Positions 24,519-35,975 of a stretch of DNA of 64,000 bases are shown one piece after another. The DNA comes from Vesta saturnalis (lineage: Eukaryota > Arthropoda > Insecta > Coleoptera > Lampyridae). Both the position numbers and the translations under genes were made by a program. The stretch spans positions 1,961,001 through 2,025,000 of the forward strand of contig JARFJB010001495.1 of assembly GCA_036346205.1 (NCBI GenBank), written 5' to 3'. Numbering within the stretch: the stretch's first letter is position 1; each line of letters opens with the position of its first letter. The notes below the pieces were generated by a model. That model saw only the letters and a list, made by a program, of their open reading frames with translations, had not been told where the DNA came from and made no database searches.

Positions 24519-26463
24519 TTTTAAACGATATCATTTTTTGCAGTAATTGAGTAGGAGAATTCTTATCGGAACTTCCGAATTACATTTCTTTAAATTGTAA
24601 ACACTCTTCGCTTAAGTTCTCGTCCAAGTCATCGAGGTATCGATCCACAAGATTTCGAGCGTCAGATTGAATTACGTTTACACCCTTATCATACAACTGA
24701 AGTAAAAAATTCAAATAATTAACATAGTTCCTCGCAAGCTTTTCTGCGTCGCTTCAATTCAACAACTATTTGGTCCAGGATAGGGTTGAATGTGTCAAAT
24801 TGAAGAGACTGTTTAGAATCGAAGTTCGTGTGGCAGTGGCTTTCTTCATTCTCTTCGAGTGGGAATTTTCTCTTCTTTTCTCTTCTCAGCTCCATCGCTC
24901 CAGCTTTGTCCACATTTTATTTTGTTGCTCGTCATTGGCAATTTCTCTTAAGCATGTTCTGAAAATGTTCAAGCCACCTAATAGCGCTGCTAACGCATCA
25001 TAGCGTGTAGACCGACGGGTTTAAAACACAGAATTTTCCATCTGCCTTTTTTCAAATGGTCCTTCATTTTCTGCCAACGACTTGTACTTGCGCCGAAAAA
25101 AATTGTACATTTTTTGCATGGACATGAAATGCTCTACTACTTTCTCACAACATTCTGCAGCACAGGTTCAAAGAATGAGCTGTGCAAGGTACGTACAGCG
25201 CAAGATCATTGTATCCTCTAATTCTTGCTTGCAAGCCCGAGTATGCGCCAGACATATTACTTGCGTTATCATAGCATTGTCCTCTGCAATTCTTCCTCAA
25301 GTAATGTAGTGATAACACTTTCAACATACTCTGATTTGTGGCTGTAGATTGGAATAAACGTGAAGAAACGTTCTACGGGAACTCCAGAAGCATTAACAAA
25401 TGAAGACAATACTTAATTGATCAATATGGGAAATATCTGGAGTAGGATCAACTATCAATCAATAGTACTCCGCTTTTTACTTCTTCAATAACTTTGTTCC
25501 TCACTTCTGATCCAATTATAGTGATTATTTCGCTGCAATACTGGACGAAAGGTATGACGTATGTCCTTTTCCTGGATTTTCTTAAATGTTCTACAAGAAA
25601 GTCATCAAACTCCGCAATAAACCCTAACAAACCAAGATAATTCCCATTCTGTGTTGACCCGATTGTTTAATTTGATCCCCGAAACGCTAGTTCTCTCGAA
25701 GCTAAAATTTGACGACTACCACTAACCGTTTGAAGACTGATCGCCAATAAAACTTGTCGGATTCAAACTGACCTTTAAGTTTGGAATCAATTGCTGACTT
25801 TGTTCGTCGTCGTGCTGTCAGTTCGAGGACATGCTTGCGGTGTTCATTACCCTTTTCATGACTTCCAAGTGCCTCATCTGCATGTTTCTATCCATTGAAT
25901 CCAAACCGACTTAGGCTTGTAGAATCTTTGGAGAATAGGCGACAAGAAATAAACTTTTCCAGTAAATTCGCAGCAAACTAGCCAGTGGCGTAGAACCAGT
26001 TGACTGTTCGGTAATTTTAAAAAGAGGTGCGCCGGTTTCGGGGATCAGTTTTTCATAGGATTTTCGTATTTCCGCCTTTAGTTAGAGATATCTGCATTCA
26101 AATTCTGTATCGGAATTTTCTCAACTATCATATCTACAGTTTTTCGTTTATGATCTAAGACGCAGCATCACGTAGTTTAATTAGGGATCGAGTGGCTACT
26201 ACCTCAGGAACATGCATTAGCGAAGAATTAGATAACGATAGTGCAGTTGCGACCTGATTAATCGATTGGCATGGAACTGATGTAACTGCATCCGCCGAGG
26301 AATTATCATGTAGCTCATCAGTGGTTGAGTATCTGAGGTTGTCACAGGTCGATTCAAAACAGATGTAGAAGATCCAAAAAACATGTAATCTTGTTATTCT
26401 TCTTCAAAGATTCTGCATTTCTTCGCGGAGTTTCATATAGCTCAACTTTTTCCGGTCTTCCAT
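24519..26463 (-). pseudogene. hAT transposase (ZMYM1/DUF4371-like), 5' portion of a split gene
   Basis: Starts MEDRKKLSYMKLREEM at 26463. Blocks in order: KLIPETGAPLFKIT (about 26060); FNGWKHADEALGSHEKG (about 25880), the end of the TTF zinc-finger module; SGVLLIDS (about 25450); CRGQCYDNASNMSGAYSGL (about 25260); VPCTAHSLNLC (about 25165); and NVIQSDARNLVDRYLDDLDE (about 24640). These match hAT proteins with the DUF4371 module. Many stops and shifts. The frame continues at 21578 on the far side of the inserted element. Confidence 0.85.
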
Positions 26464-27310
26464 TTTACTACAAAAAAACAAATAAAATAAATGAATCTTC
26501 GTGTGATATGTTTTCCGTTATAATTATACAGAATAACTCAATTGCTTTGTCACAATTGATATCCATGAACCCGTACCAATGTGATAATGCGTTTTTAATT
26601 ATCGATTGAACGATATTGTATACAAGACGGTGAATTCATTCACGGTACACTGATCTCCTGAAAAAGTGATGATTACTTTTTTTTTGTGGTGATATCAGAA
26701 ATGGTATCAAAACACTATGGTTTGATAAGAATTTTGTATACGTAAATATGTAATCGGAATAATTGTACTGATAAAATTTAGAAATGATAACTAATAATTT
26801 ATGACTACATGAATGTATACGTATATCAAGAAGTGTTTGGTTCAAAGTAGTTCTTTTAGATATTTTAATTGAAAGTTCTCCGAAATGGCTGCATAGTTCG
26901 AGATTGTTTTTACTTTCTACAGGGTATCTAACATACACTATTGAACCAAACTTATGGTTTTTACAGATCGAAATGTTAAAATCGAGAATCATCTTTTTTT
27001 AATTTGCAATAACCAGCATTGATAAGTAAAAGAAACGAATTGTATGTATAATTTTTTTTGGAACCTTATATAAAGTAGGATTCTATTGGAAAAATTGAAC
27101 ACTCCGTACAATTGGGAGTGAAAGTACAATATTCTACTTATAATTCTTCTATTTCCTCATTTCACACGTTAATAGACGATATTTCTGAAATTATTTATAA
27201 TAGTCTTAAAGCTATGCTGTATAATTTTATATTAATTTTAGGATACTTACAAAGTATATGAGAAAAAATATAATTCGATTAAAAAAATGATAATTTTAGT
27301 ACAGTAATCT
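26464..27310. other. AT-rich DNA; one unrecognised minus-strand frame
   Basis: A minus-strand frame of 118 codons at 26636-26992 has no motif I recognise and is rich in AT-driven codons. I do not call it a gene. Confidence 0.5.
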
Positions 27311-27540
27311 ATGATGAGACCTTGTGTACACTGAGAAAACGAAATCGAGAATGGCCGATACACTGCACCGCTCGACCGTCCAGTGGTGCAGCGTATCTGC
27401 AACAGAACTTCGGCCCTTTCGCTGTTTGGACCAAGAGCAATACGGAGAAATTTTCAGTAGACGAACATGTGGCTTCCAAATTCTTCTGGAATTTTGCTGC
27501 CCTGGGCACGTAGCCTGCGGGCCCGTGCGGTAAAGGCGGG

Positions 27541-27592
27541 CCTGATCAGGCTTAGTCCTGAGTAGGACTGATTTCGTACTTGAGTCGAATTT
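27541..27592 (-). repeat. Copy of a Penelope-associated 3' repeat
   Basis: The reverse complement reads ATTCGACTCAAGTACGAAA and, further on, AGGACTAAGCCTGATCAGG. It matches 52297-52345 on the plus strand, just before the Penelope-type motif there. Confidence 0.5.
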
Positions 27593-27624
27593 ATTTACTG
27601 TGATTTGGTCGCAACTTGTCTACT

Positions 27625-27690
27625 TTGATTCGAATTTGGTACCTTTCACTTACAAGTCTGACACCTTAACTGCTGAACCACTGAGTAATG
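27625..27690 (-). repeat. tRNA-derived sequence (SINE head or tRNA pseudogene)
   Basis: On the minus strand: an A-box-like stretch TGGTTCAGCAGTTAAGG, an anticodon-arm-like GACTTGTAAGTG, and a B-box-like AAATTCGAATC. Arms do not pair well enough for a functional tRNA. Confidence 0.4.
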
Positions 27691-27692
<2 letters not shown>

Positions 27693-27742
<50 letters not shown>

Positions 27743-27863
27743 TACATACATACATACATACATACATACATACATACATACATACATACATACATACATA
27801 CATACATACATACATACATACATACATACATACATACATACATACATACATACATACATACAT
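27693..27863. repeat. (AT)n followed by (CATA)n microsatellite
   Basis: (AT)n at 27693-27740 and about 30 units of CATA at 27741-27863. The reading frames here are repeat artefacts. Confidence 0.97.
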
Positions 27864-27864
27864 C

Positions 27865-30079
27865 CAGGGTGTTCCTTAATGATATGCGAATATTGAAGTG
27901 TATGAATCTACACGAAAAAATAATTATAGTTTGATTAATAAAGTACGGTCCTAAAATGTATCGTTACGGAAATACGGGGTGTCAAAGATACACGAAAAAT
28001 ACGAAAATTAATTGATATCTTCTAAACCGCTAAACATTTTCCAGTGAAATTTAGTACGAAGCTAAAGTGCATGAAAGTGGATATTTTTCGATACGAAGTT
28101 AAATTCCAGCTTCAGCAGTGGCGTGCGTACGGGCACTCACTTGGATATTTTTGAAGAAAAAAAATAGTATGCCACTGATTTCTTGAAAAACAAAATTAGA
28201 TTTTAATTCCTCGTTCAATTTGAAAAATAAAAGCTCTCTTAAATGATGTTCCTAGAATGTTCCATTTGGGAGTAATAAAATAAAAAATGTTGTATTGTAC
28301 GAGAAAATTATGTAATTTAATGATTGAAAGAATACGTTACAAATTGGCATCTGCCTTCAATGTACAACAACAAAAACAACAAATGGAAACATACAGCATA
28401 AACATAATATTGGGAACAAGTAATATGGAACGGTAATCACAAAAATTGTTTGAAATGGCCTCCTTCACTCAAAATGCATGCTTCTTCCCTCCTTCTCATG
28501 GAATTCCGCACTCGTTGAAATATTCCCGGAGTATGTTTTATATTATTACATGCTGCAAAACTATTCTCTCTTTCAATTCTTCTACACTGTTAATGGGACT
28601 TGTGTACACTAGCGTTTTTAGATAGCCCAACAAGAAAAAATCTAAGCTGTTAAGGTCGGGGGACCGTGGTGGCCATTCTTGAGGTCCCTCACGGCCAATC
28701 CAACGATTAGAATAAACAGTATCTAGATGATTGCGAACAATTCCACTGAAATGTGCTGGTGCACCATCATGCATGTACCACATATGGTGTCGTATTAAAA
28801 GCGGAACATCCTCAAGCAGCTCAGGCAATTGTTCACGAATGAAAGTAAGGTAAGATTGTCCAAGTCGTCTCGGAAGAAAGAATGGGCCAATAAAGTAATC
28901 GGCTATAATTCCTGACCAGACGTTCACCGAAAATTGATGTTGGATATGGGTTTCAGTTGTGGCTTTGGGATTCTCATCCGCCCACAAATGGTTATTGTGA
29001 AAATTCTAAATCGCATTTCTTGAGAAATTACATTCGTCCGTGAACAGGATATGTGAATCGAATTGTGGATTATGTGCAATATTATGAAGATACCACCGAC
29101 AAAAAGTTACTCGCTTAGGAAAATCTCTCGGGAGTAATGCCTGTACTCTCAAAATATGGTATGGATATAACAAATAATCCATTAAAATTCTCCAAAAAAT
29201 TTGATGGCAAATATTCAAGTTTGTAGCTATCTTTCTTGTACTCGTTTCAGGCTGTTCTTCGACTGCGTGCAGGACTGCTTCCTCAATTTCAGTTGTTCTT
29301 ACACTTAGAGGCCTACCTCTTCGGACACTATCAGTTTCAACAAGACGCTGATGAATATTCTAGAAGGTTCGACTATCTGGTAAAGCACGATTGGGATATC
29401 TCTGGTGATAAATCCGTCTGGGTTTTTCTCCATTGCCATCAGCGAGGCCATACACATAATGCATATCAGCCATTTCAGCAATTGTATATGTCATAATTAA
29501 TAACAAAATTGTAGAAAAATAATGGGAAAAGTTAATTTACAGTGACTTAAATTGAACTAGAAAATGTCACATGGAAAAAGCAAGTGTCATTTTGAAAGGC
29601 AACTAGACTTATTGCGAAATTGTTATTTCATTCATTGAATCAATTTTCTCGTACAATACAACGGTTTTTATTTTATTACTCCCAAACGGAACATTCTAGG
29701 AACATAATTCAAGAGAGCTTTTACTTTTCAAATTGAACGAGGAATTAAAATGTAATTTTGTTTTTCAAGAAATCAGTGGCGTATAATTTTATTTCTTCAA
29801 AAATATCCAAGTGAGTGCCCGTACGCACGCCACTGCAGAAGCTGGAAATTAACTTCGTATCGAAAAATATCCACTTTCATGCACTCTAGCTTCGTACTGA
29901 ATTTCACTGGAAAGTATTTAGCGGTTTAGAAGATATCAATTAATTTTCGTATTTTTCTTTGACACCCCGTATTTCCGTAACGGTACAGTTTAGGACCGTA
30001 CTTTATTAAGCAAACTATAATTATTTTTTCGTGTAGATTCATCCACTTCAATATTCGCATATCATTAAGGAACACCCTG
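27865..30079 (-). mobile_element. Long-TIR DD41D mariner-type element next to a microsatellite
   Basis: Ends read CAGGGTGTTCCTTAATG (left) and the same on the complement at 30079. The right flank is TA (30080-30081); the left flank is TC within the degenerate end of the CATA repeat, so the left target base has probably mutated. Inverted repeats are about 440 bp each (27865 to about 28305; about 29640 to 30079), with long near-identical stretches. The transposase occupies the middle on the minus strand. Confidence 0.88.
28437..29494 (-). pseudogene. DD41D-type transposase, nearly complete
   Basis: Start ATG at 29494 (MTYTIAEMADMHYVYG). N-terminal DNA-binding region with QRYPNRALPDSRTF followed by a TAG, then RRGRPLSVRTTE and STRKIATNLNI. 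First Asp in ILFTDECNFSRN (about 29030), second in YMHDGAPAHFSG (about 28775), third in WPPRSPDLNSLDFFLLG (about 28640), again with 41 residues between the last two. A second in-frame stop follows NFSRNAI. A frameshift near 28555 moves the C-terminus to another frame, which ends GGHFKQFL at 28437. Otherwise full length, about 350 codons. Confidence 0.88.
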
Positions 30080-30157
30080 TATATACTAGAACACGACGAG
30101 TACGTAACTTATTATCTTTTAATGATAATTGCTGTAAGAACATTTTAAATAGTAATC

Positions 30158-30240
30158 CTTGGACATTTGAATGAATTAGCATTCATGATTTTTATAAATA
30201 TAAAGTTGAAAATTTTTATATACATAAAAAGATTCCCCCG
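30158..30240. repeat. Direct repeat, copy 1
   Basis: Shares about 85 bp with 30695-30775, starting CTTGGACATTT and ending TATACATAAAAAGATTC. The two copies flank a tRNA-like sequence and a Penelope fragment. Confidence 0.85.
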
Positions 30241-30306
30241 AATGGGATTCGAACCCATGTTCTCTCGTTGACTAGACGAGTGGTCTACTAACTGAGCTAC
30301 AGGGGT
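30232..30306 (-). tRNA. tRNA-like sequence, probably a pseudogene (Thr-AGT-like anticodon)
   Basis: On the minus strand: 4-5 pairs of acceptor stem (CCCC with GGGG); TAGCTCAGTTAGTAGA as D-arm/A box; a perfect 5-bp anticodon stem (CTCGT/ACGAG) around the loop CTAGTCA, which reads as anticodon AGT; and a perfect T-arm, ATGGG-TTCGAAT-CCCAT. A run TCTTTTT follows directly, as for RNA polymerase III. The D-stem has a mismatch, the top of the acceptor stem pairs poorly and position 37 is C, so I favour a tRNA pseudogene or SINE head over a working tRNA. Confidence 0.5.
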
Positions 30307-30354
30307 TATGAATTCCATTCGATAGAAACTTAATATGTATGTAATTAACCATAA

Positions 30355-30643
30355 TACGAAGGATAGGCAGAAAACACAAGTTATGCACTGCCTTCAAACC
30401 GACAAGAACGCTATGGGTAATACTAACCAAAACCAAATCACACAATGAAGACCAGAATTCCAAGAATCGTGTATACAACCTACCATGCGAATGTGGCAGA
30501 TCATACATAGGAGAGCGCAGTAGACCACTAAAAGTGAGAAATCAGGAACACAAGAACAACATCCGCAAAGACGAAACAGAAAAATCAATAATCGCCGAAC
30601 ATGTCAGGTACGAACACCACCGAATCGAATACGGCGCAACCAC

Positions 30644-30645
<2 letters not shown>
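30355..30645 (+). pseudogene. Penelope-like element C-terminus with GIY-YIG endonuclease
   Basis: An uninterrupted plus-strand frame of about 95 codons, without its own start. It reads TAFKPTRTLWVIL, then VYNLPCECGRSYIGERS and RNQEHKNNIRKDETEKSIIA, then EHVRYEHHRIEYGAT. The VY-x-PC-x-C-G-x-YIG core and the later R and EH residues are those of the GIY-YIG nuclease found at the C-terminus of Penelope-like reverse transcriptases. It stops at a (TA)n repeat. The reverse-transcriptase part is absent. Confidence 0.8.

Positions 30646-30694
<49 letters not shown>
30646..30694. repeat. (TA)n microsatellite
   Basis: About 24 TA units directly after the Penelope frame and directly before direct-repeat copy 2. 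Confidence 0.95.
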
Positions 30695-30699
<5 letters not shown>

Positions 30700-30775
30700 C
30701 TTGGACATTTTAACGAATTAGCATTCATGATTTTTTATAAACATAAACTTGACAATTTTTATATACATAAAAAGA
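30695..30775. repeat. Direct repeat, copy 2
   Basis: Partner of 30158-30240. After the shared AAAAAGATTC it continues with unrelated sequence, whereas copy 1 continues into the tRNA-like sequence. Confidence 0.85.
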
Positions 30776-32118
30776 TTCTTCCTTGGACTCCGCTTCGCGT
30801 TGTCGAGCAACTTTTTTCCTCGTCCCGAAAATTGACATTTTTTGTACTAATGAAACAAATAACTATTTTAAACTTTTTTTACGTGTGACACGTATGAGTA
30901 TACATAATTTACAATGAAAATGTATTATTTTGAAATACTTGTAATGCATATTTAATAAATTTATGTATTTTATTATACTTGCAAGCGGTAAATCATGTAA
31001 TAATTTAGCCGTCCTAAAATATTTACATATTCTATTGTCTTGTTAAAGGTATTATGAATTATTAAATACAGCATTAGTATTCTGATTATATTACTTTACT
31101 TATATAATATTTAAATAATTACACTTATATGTGTATTTTCAAAGTTATTGAATTCCCTTTAATAAGTATATTATAATCAGAATGAAACTTCTCGTTCTCA
31201 GCAAAATAATTATTTGATAAGTTTAAATTTTACAACACTGTATTAAAATCCTTAAAATTCCTTGTTTCGCCTTGTCTTTCAGTAACACTTACATTTCAAT
31301 GTTCAGCCGTTCATGGTTTTTAGGTATAAATACGATTTCGTCATTCCAACTTCCCAACTCAATAATAAACTATTTGCCAACTCTCTGGCTTTGTCTTGAG
31401 TCTTGACCCCAAACTTTAAACTAAAACCATATCAAACTCAAAACGGTGTTACAAAGACAGTATGTGAACGCTGGTCATTGTCAGTAAAAGCGAAACAGAA
31501 ACTTATTTTGATAAAATAATAAATCAGATGAATTAAGAAGGAACGTTTGCAAACTGTATTATAGGCCAGTAAAATTTATTTGTTTAAAAATTTTGCAAGC
31601 TGAGTTGACAGTATTTTTAAACTTAATGTACACTTGAATATACAAATTAACTTATGATAGAGCTTAACAAATAAAATTATTCACGAACTGCCTTTTTCTA
31701 GGCTTAGTTTTTCTCTCTAATTAATTAAAGCTGTGAACTAAATGAAATACGAAAACTCAAAATTCATTATTAAATAACTAAAATGGAGATGGTGATAATT
31801 CGAATTTCGTTATTATTTCCTTTTTCATTGCCAATTCTACTCTAATAAATAAGATTATGAATGTCAATCATGATTTGTAATATTTAAATGTAATCCAATT
31901 TCTTTGCCTTTAATATTGATCTTTTTAACAATTTTTAAGTCTTAATCATTATTAGTAATATCATTACTAGATTCAATGAAAAACTATTAAATTGTTTATT
32001 AAGTCTTGTTATTTTCTTATGTGCGAAGCCGTAATTAAAATATAGTTTTCATGAAAAAATCGAGATTTCAACCGATTCACACGTTTTCATAAAATCATCT
32101 AGACCATTTTTAATTTCT
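30776..32118. other. AT-rich DNA without a gene; possible LTR-like stretch
   Basis: No coding signal. Around 31320-31455 there is TATAAATA, then AATAATAAA and an end in GTTACA, an arrangement that resembles part of an LTR, but no matching second end or target duplication was found. Confidence 0.4.
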
Positions 32119-32200
32119 GTGTTCGTGTGTGCGTGTGTGCGTGTGCGTGTGTGCGTGCGTGCGTGCGTGTGTGCGTGTGTGCGTGTGTGCGTGTGGTGTG

Positions 32201-32238
<38 letters not shown>

Positions 32239-32603
32239 CGTGTGCGCGCGCGCACGAGTTCGCGTGTATGCGGGTGGATGCGCGTACATGAGTGGGCGCG
32301 AACGGTCATTTCTTGCTTGCGTACGTACGCGTGTGCGCGCGCGTGTGTGTGCGTGCGTGCGTGCATACGCACGCATGTGTGCGTGCCTGCTAGCTTGCGA
32401 GCGTGCTTGCTTGCGTGCGTACGTGGGTGTGGGTATGGGTGGTGGGGCGGACGTGGCGTGGGTGTGTATGTGTGTGTGCGTGTGCGTGTGCGTGTGCGTG
32501 TGCGTGTGCGTGTGAGTGCGTGTGTGCGTGCGTGCGTGGGTATGTGTGTGTGTGTGCGTGCATAAGTACGTGCGTGCGTGCGTGCGTGCGTGTGTGTTTT
32601 TTC
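32119..32603. repeat. GT/GC-rich simple repeat (GTGTGC and variants)
   Basis: About 480 bp of alternating purine-pyrimidine sequence built from GTGTGC, GTGC and GTGTGT units. All reading frames here are repeat artefacts. Confidence 0.97.
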
Positions 32604-34865
32604 GTAGTACGTTACGAGATCATTAGTAAGTAATTGAAGCGGAGCTGAGAGATCCTTTTTCGCTGCGAGATTCGAAATGGTGGATCTCGCAACGAGTTGG
32701 GTTGATTTAAACTTCTGCAACTACGTTTTATGCTTGTAACGTCTAAATTTCACCTACTTAAGTATTAAACCTATGTAATCAAAACTATACATTAGATAGG
32801 CACACTTTGCATATGATTTGATTTAGTGTAATTTTACAATAATAGGTAGGCAACATACCTTACGTGTGAAGTTAAGTTTTATTTATTAAGTGGGAATTAT
32901 TACAATCTTAACATAATATCTAACTTCATTTTGTTTACACTTCCTTTTAATTTAAAAATCCTTTTGTCATTTTTCGCGGCGCAACTAAAAGTAACCAGAA
33001 AATAAAATTTCACCGACTGTAAGAGAATTTTATTAACATTTACTATTCACTTTTACAAGTTATGAGTTTTTAACTCGTACCAAGTTTTGTTTGGGATATT
33101 CTGCTTCACCTAAAATTATACAATTTAGGGGTTTACTACAAAAATGTCTAAGTGATGCATAAATTGTACATTCGTAAAACTTCCATTGACAATCATCTCT
33201 AAATTGCTTTTCTAAATATTCTACCTTTCGTCAGCTTCAGAACATCTCGAAGGACAGGTAAAAGATCAGATCATTTCAATTTATTTTCACTACTACTGCC
33301 GTATAATTACTTATTTTGTATATGTGGTCATGCTTGAACTTAAACTGGATCTATAAAGCACCTTAGTGAATTGTCAAACAAACTGGTGTTAGAAATGAAC
33401 AATAACCTCCAGCAACAGCACTGATATGTATCACATGAACCGCATGAACGTTATATTTTTTTCGAGGTGATATGAAATTTTTAGTGCAACAATTTTTTTT
33501 TCTGTTGTCTATTGGAACTACTGAATTGCACTGTACCTACTGTCCTGAGTGCACAAATCTATATGTACAGGGCAATTCGCTAATGAGTAGTAGATTTGTT
33601 TTGTAATACAAATTTCGCTATTTACTATACAGATATTTTCTTTTGTGTAATATAAATTTTGTGCAATTTAAACATTGGAATCCATTCATTAATTATTATA
33701 ATCTTTTTTTCTTAGAGTTAAATCTACTTATGTGTTATGCTCAAGTAGGAATTAGCACCAATACTCTTTACTACTAATTTATTGATACTCGAAAATCTAA
33801 ATTCAATACTTCGGAGTGACTCGCCAAATCTACTAGTAAGTCATTGCTTTTGTTTCGGGATAGGCACGTAAAGGCTACTGTGCTAGCCGAATATTACCAA
33901 AAAACCTAAGATCGGTTTAGAGCTCTAACCCTATCGTCGGGCGATTGTTTTTCCGATTATAACTATATATGTATATATGTATGTATTTTTTTGAGCTTTA
34001 ATTTTTATAGGTACTGTAGGACTATACTGTGTCCTTAACTTCAGTTAATTTTTGACGAGTCTACTGCCTCGTATTATTTTAGTTTGTTTCACGATTAGAA
34101 TTCACCGTTTTAATTACTTTAATTAGCGTCGTGTGGTAGCGAAGCTCCTACTTTGAGAATTTGCGTTAATTTGGTTTAATATACTTCAAAATAGGTTACC
34201 ATTGTTATTAAATATTTTTTTGTGTTTTACCTTCACCCATTATAAGTCATTATAGATTGTGTTACATTAGATATTGGGTTGTCTATTATACATCTTATTT
34301 TCCATTATACAATTATTTTTTGTTACTTATGTTGGTGTTCATTATACGATTATTATCGACTTAATTTCCTTTTTCTTTTATTCCTTTTTGTTTGTGTTTG
34401 ACTGCTGTCCCATTTCAAAACTTTGTGGGCTAAATAAAAGTTTGTGGCGCTCAACATCACTTCTTTTTCTTCTTCCTACTTCTTTTCCTTTCCCCTTTTC
34501 CTACTGTATTTCTGTCTCCACTCGCGCATCCAATGCCCTGCCTGACGACTAGCCGGCACATCACTTTCGGGCACTGTGCAGCAAGTTCTGCTGTCTCATG
34601 GTTTAAAAATATTTTTTCTAGGATCCCCTAGCATGCCATTTTTCTGTGTTGTGTGTTGGTGCAGTACGAGCTTTGTGTGTGTAATTACGAGATCCACTTT
34701 AGAATTTGATATCGGCATCACTGCATGGTCATATTTCATTAATTTGTTGTTTAGTCTTTTACTTTATATTTAAAATTTTCATATAAGATATAGAACTTCA
34801 TTTGTAAAATGCAATAAGTCGCCACTTTAGTGATACATTTAAGTAAATAATAAACATTTTTCTGC
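32604..34865. other. AT-rich DNA without a recognisable feature
   Basis: Probably intronic given the exon at 35286. Frames at 34274-34552 and 34576-34773 are T-rich and show no domain. Confidence 0.55.
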
Positions 34866-34935
34866 TTTAGCTCTTCGGTGGTCGAATGGTTAGAGTGCTT
34901 GACTTACAACTGAGAGACGTGAGCCCAAATCTGGC
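34866..34935 (+). repeat. tRNA-derived sequence (SINE head or tRNA pseudogene)
   Basis: GGTGGTCGAATGGTTAGAGTG resembles a pol III A box and D arm. GACTTACAACTGAG is anticodon-arm-like, and GAGCCCAAATC is a degenerate B box. Similar in layout to 27625-27690. Confidence 0.45.
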
Positions 34936-35285
34936 CGAGGTAGCAGTTTTTCTAAAACGGAGAAAAACTAAAGCATTTTTTTTTTACCTTATTCAATATG
35001 AAATTCCTTTAGTAGGGCAAAACTCTAGTGACTGGTAGTGTCATAACCATTAGTAATTGATGTACATGAGATGTTTCGTTTGTGTCTAGATCTAAGTCCA
35101 TACTTACAAATACTATAAATAAAGGCGAAACTTTAGTTATTTAAAAATAAAGAACCTAACATGACTTTTTTATTATATTAATATTATATCAGACTAAGCG
35201 TTTTCACTATACTAACAATCAAAATAAATTATAACTGTAATTAAAATAAATAATCTACTTCACTAACATAAATATTATTTTCTAG

Positions 35286-35467
35286 CAAGTGACCTTGAAT
35301 CAATTCGAGCCTTGTTCAATGAGAAGGAAAAGGAGTTATCTTTGGCTGTTGCGAAAGTTGAAGAGTTGACACGACAGTTAGAAGAATTACGACGAGGAAG
35401 ATCTCATCGTGACCAAGCGCCTCCTGCGTCAGCTTTGGAACTTGATAAATTGCGTAGAGAGCTTATG
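35286..35467 (+). CDS. ASPP: Internal exon of an ASPP/TP53BP2-like gene
   Basis: A 182-nt open segment preceded by a splice acceptor (TTTTCTAG at 35285) and followed by a donor (ATG|GTAATT at 35467/35468). It encodes 60 codons after two split-codon bases: SDLESIRALFNEKEKELSLA, then VAKVEELTRQLEELRRGR and later ALELDKLRREL. From memory of the family, this matches the coiled coil of apoptosis-stimulating of p53 proteins, in which a LF-x-x-K-x-x-EL-x-LAV-x-KVEELTRQLE stretch is conserved from insects to human. ASPP proteins bind p53-family proteins and PP1 through their C-terminal ankyrin/SH3 region and regulate junctional polarity. Only this exon is visible; the rest must lie outside the window or in exons I did not recognise. 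It is the only host-type coding sequence here. Confidence 0.8.
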
Positions 35468-35724
35468 GTAATTATTTTCTTATTTTTACTTCAGAATAAG
35501 ATTTTCAGCTTAGATAAAAAAAGACACCTATCTTAATATTATAATATACCTTGAAAATGCCGTTAAAGAATCATTTTCTAAGATTAATATTGTTCAATGT
35601 AATAGTAAGTACACTGTCACAAGCCTGTCCTCTCGTCCATCCATCCGTCTGTATCCGCAATTATAAAAACTTATTCAACTTTTTCAAATTTGTTCTCTCA
35701 AATTGATTGCTAGCCATTGAAGAT

Positions 35725-35975
35725 ATGCACCTGCTATTTTGACCTCGATCGGGTGGCTCCTACTCGGTCAACAACAAAATTTTGAATGTTGACGTATTCC
35801 CTACAAATTGAGGTCATAGGTGTGTGTGCGTGTCCGCGATTACAGGATACACGGTGCAACCTTTTACAGATCTGTTTTTTCGATATGTAATACCGCGGAT
35901 GTTCATCTCCTATTTGACCTAGATCGGGGTCACATCTACTGGGAGAAATATGAAGGTCAACAACATTTTCAACTG
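35725..35975. repeat. Two direct copies of a dispersed motif (TTTGACCT..GATCGGG)
   Basis: CTATTTTGACCTCGATCGGG (about 35733-35752) and CTATTTGACCTAGATCGGGG (about 35910-35929), each followed by CTACT-like sequence and GGTCAACAAC. A third, weaker copy (CTATTTATAGACCTCAATC) is at about 37298-37318. Confidence 0.5.

Noticed and set aside
26636..26992. Minus-strand frame of 118 codons
   Set aside because: No motif, no splice or promoter context, AT-driven composition; could arise by chance in AT-rich DNA.
27600..27896. Frames through the AT/CATA repeat
   Set aside because: Pure microsatellite translation.
30232..30306. A functional tRNA-Thr gene
   Set aside because: The D-stem mismatch, weak acceptor pairing and C at position 37 argue for a tRNA-derived pseudogene, although anticodon and T arms are perfect. 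Kept as tRNA-like only.
31320..31455. Possible solo LTR (TATAAATA, AATAATAAA, end in TTACA)
   Set aside because: No matching 5' end, no target duplication and no second copy in the window.
32049..32720. Frame of 223 codons over the GT/GC-rich tract
   Set aside because: Its body is repeat-encoded Thr-His-Ala-Arg; the non-repeat ends are short and unrecognised.
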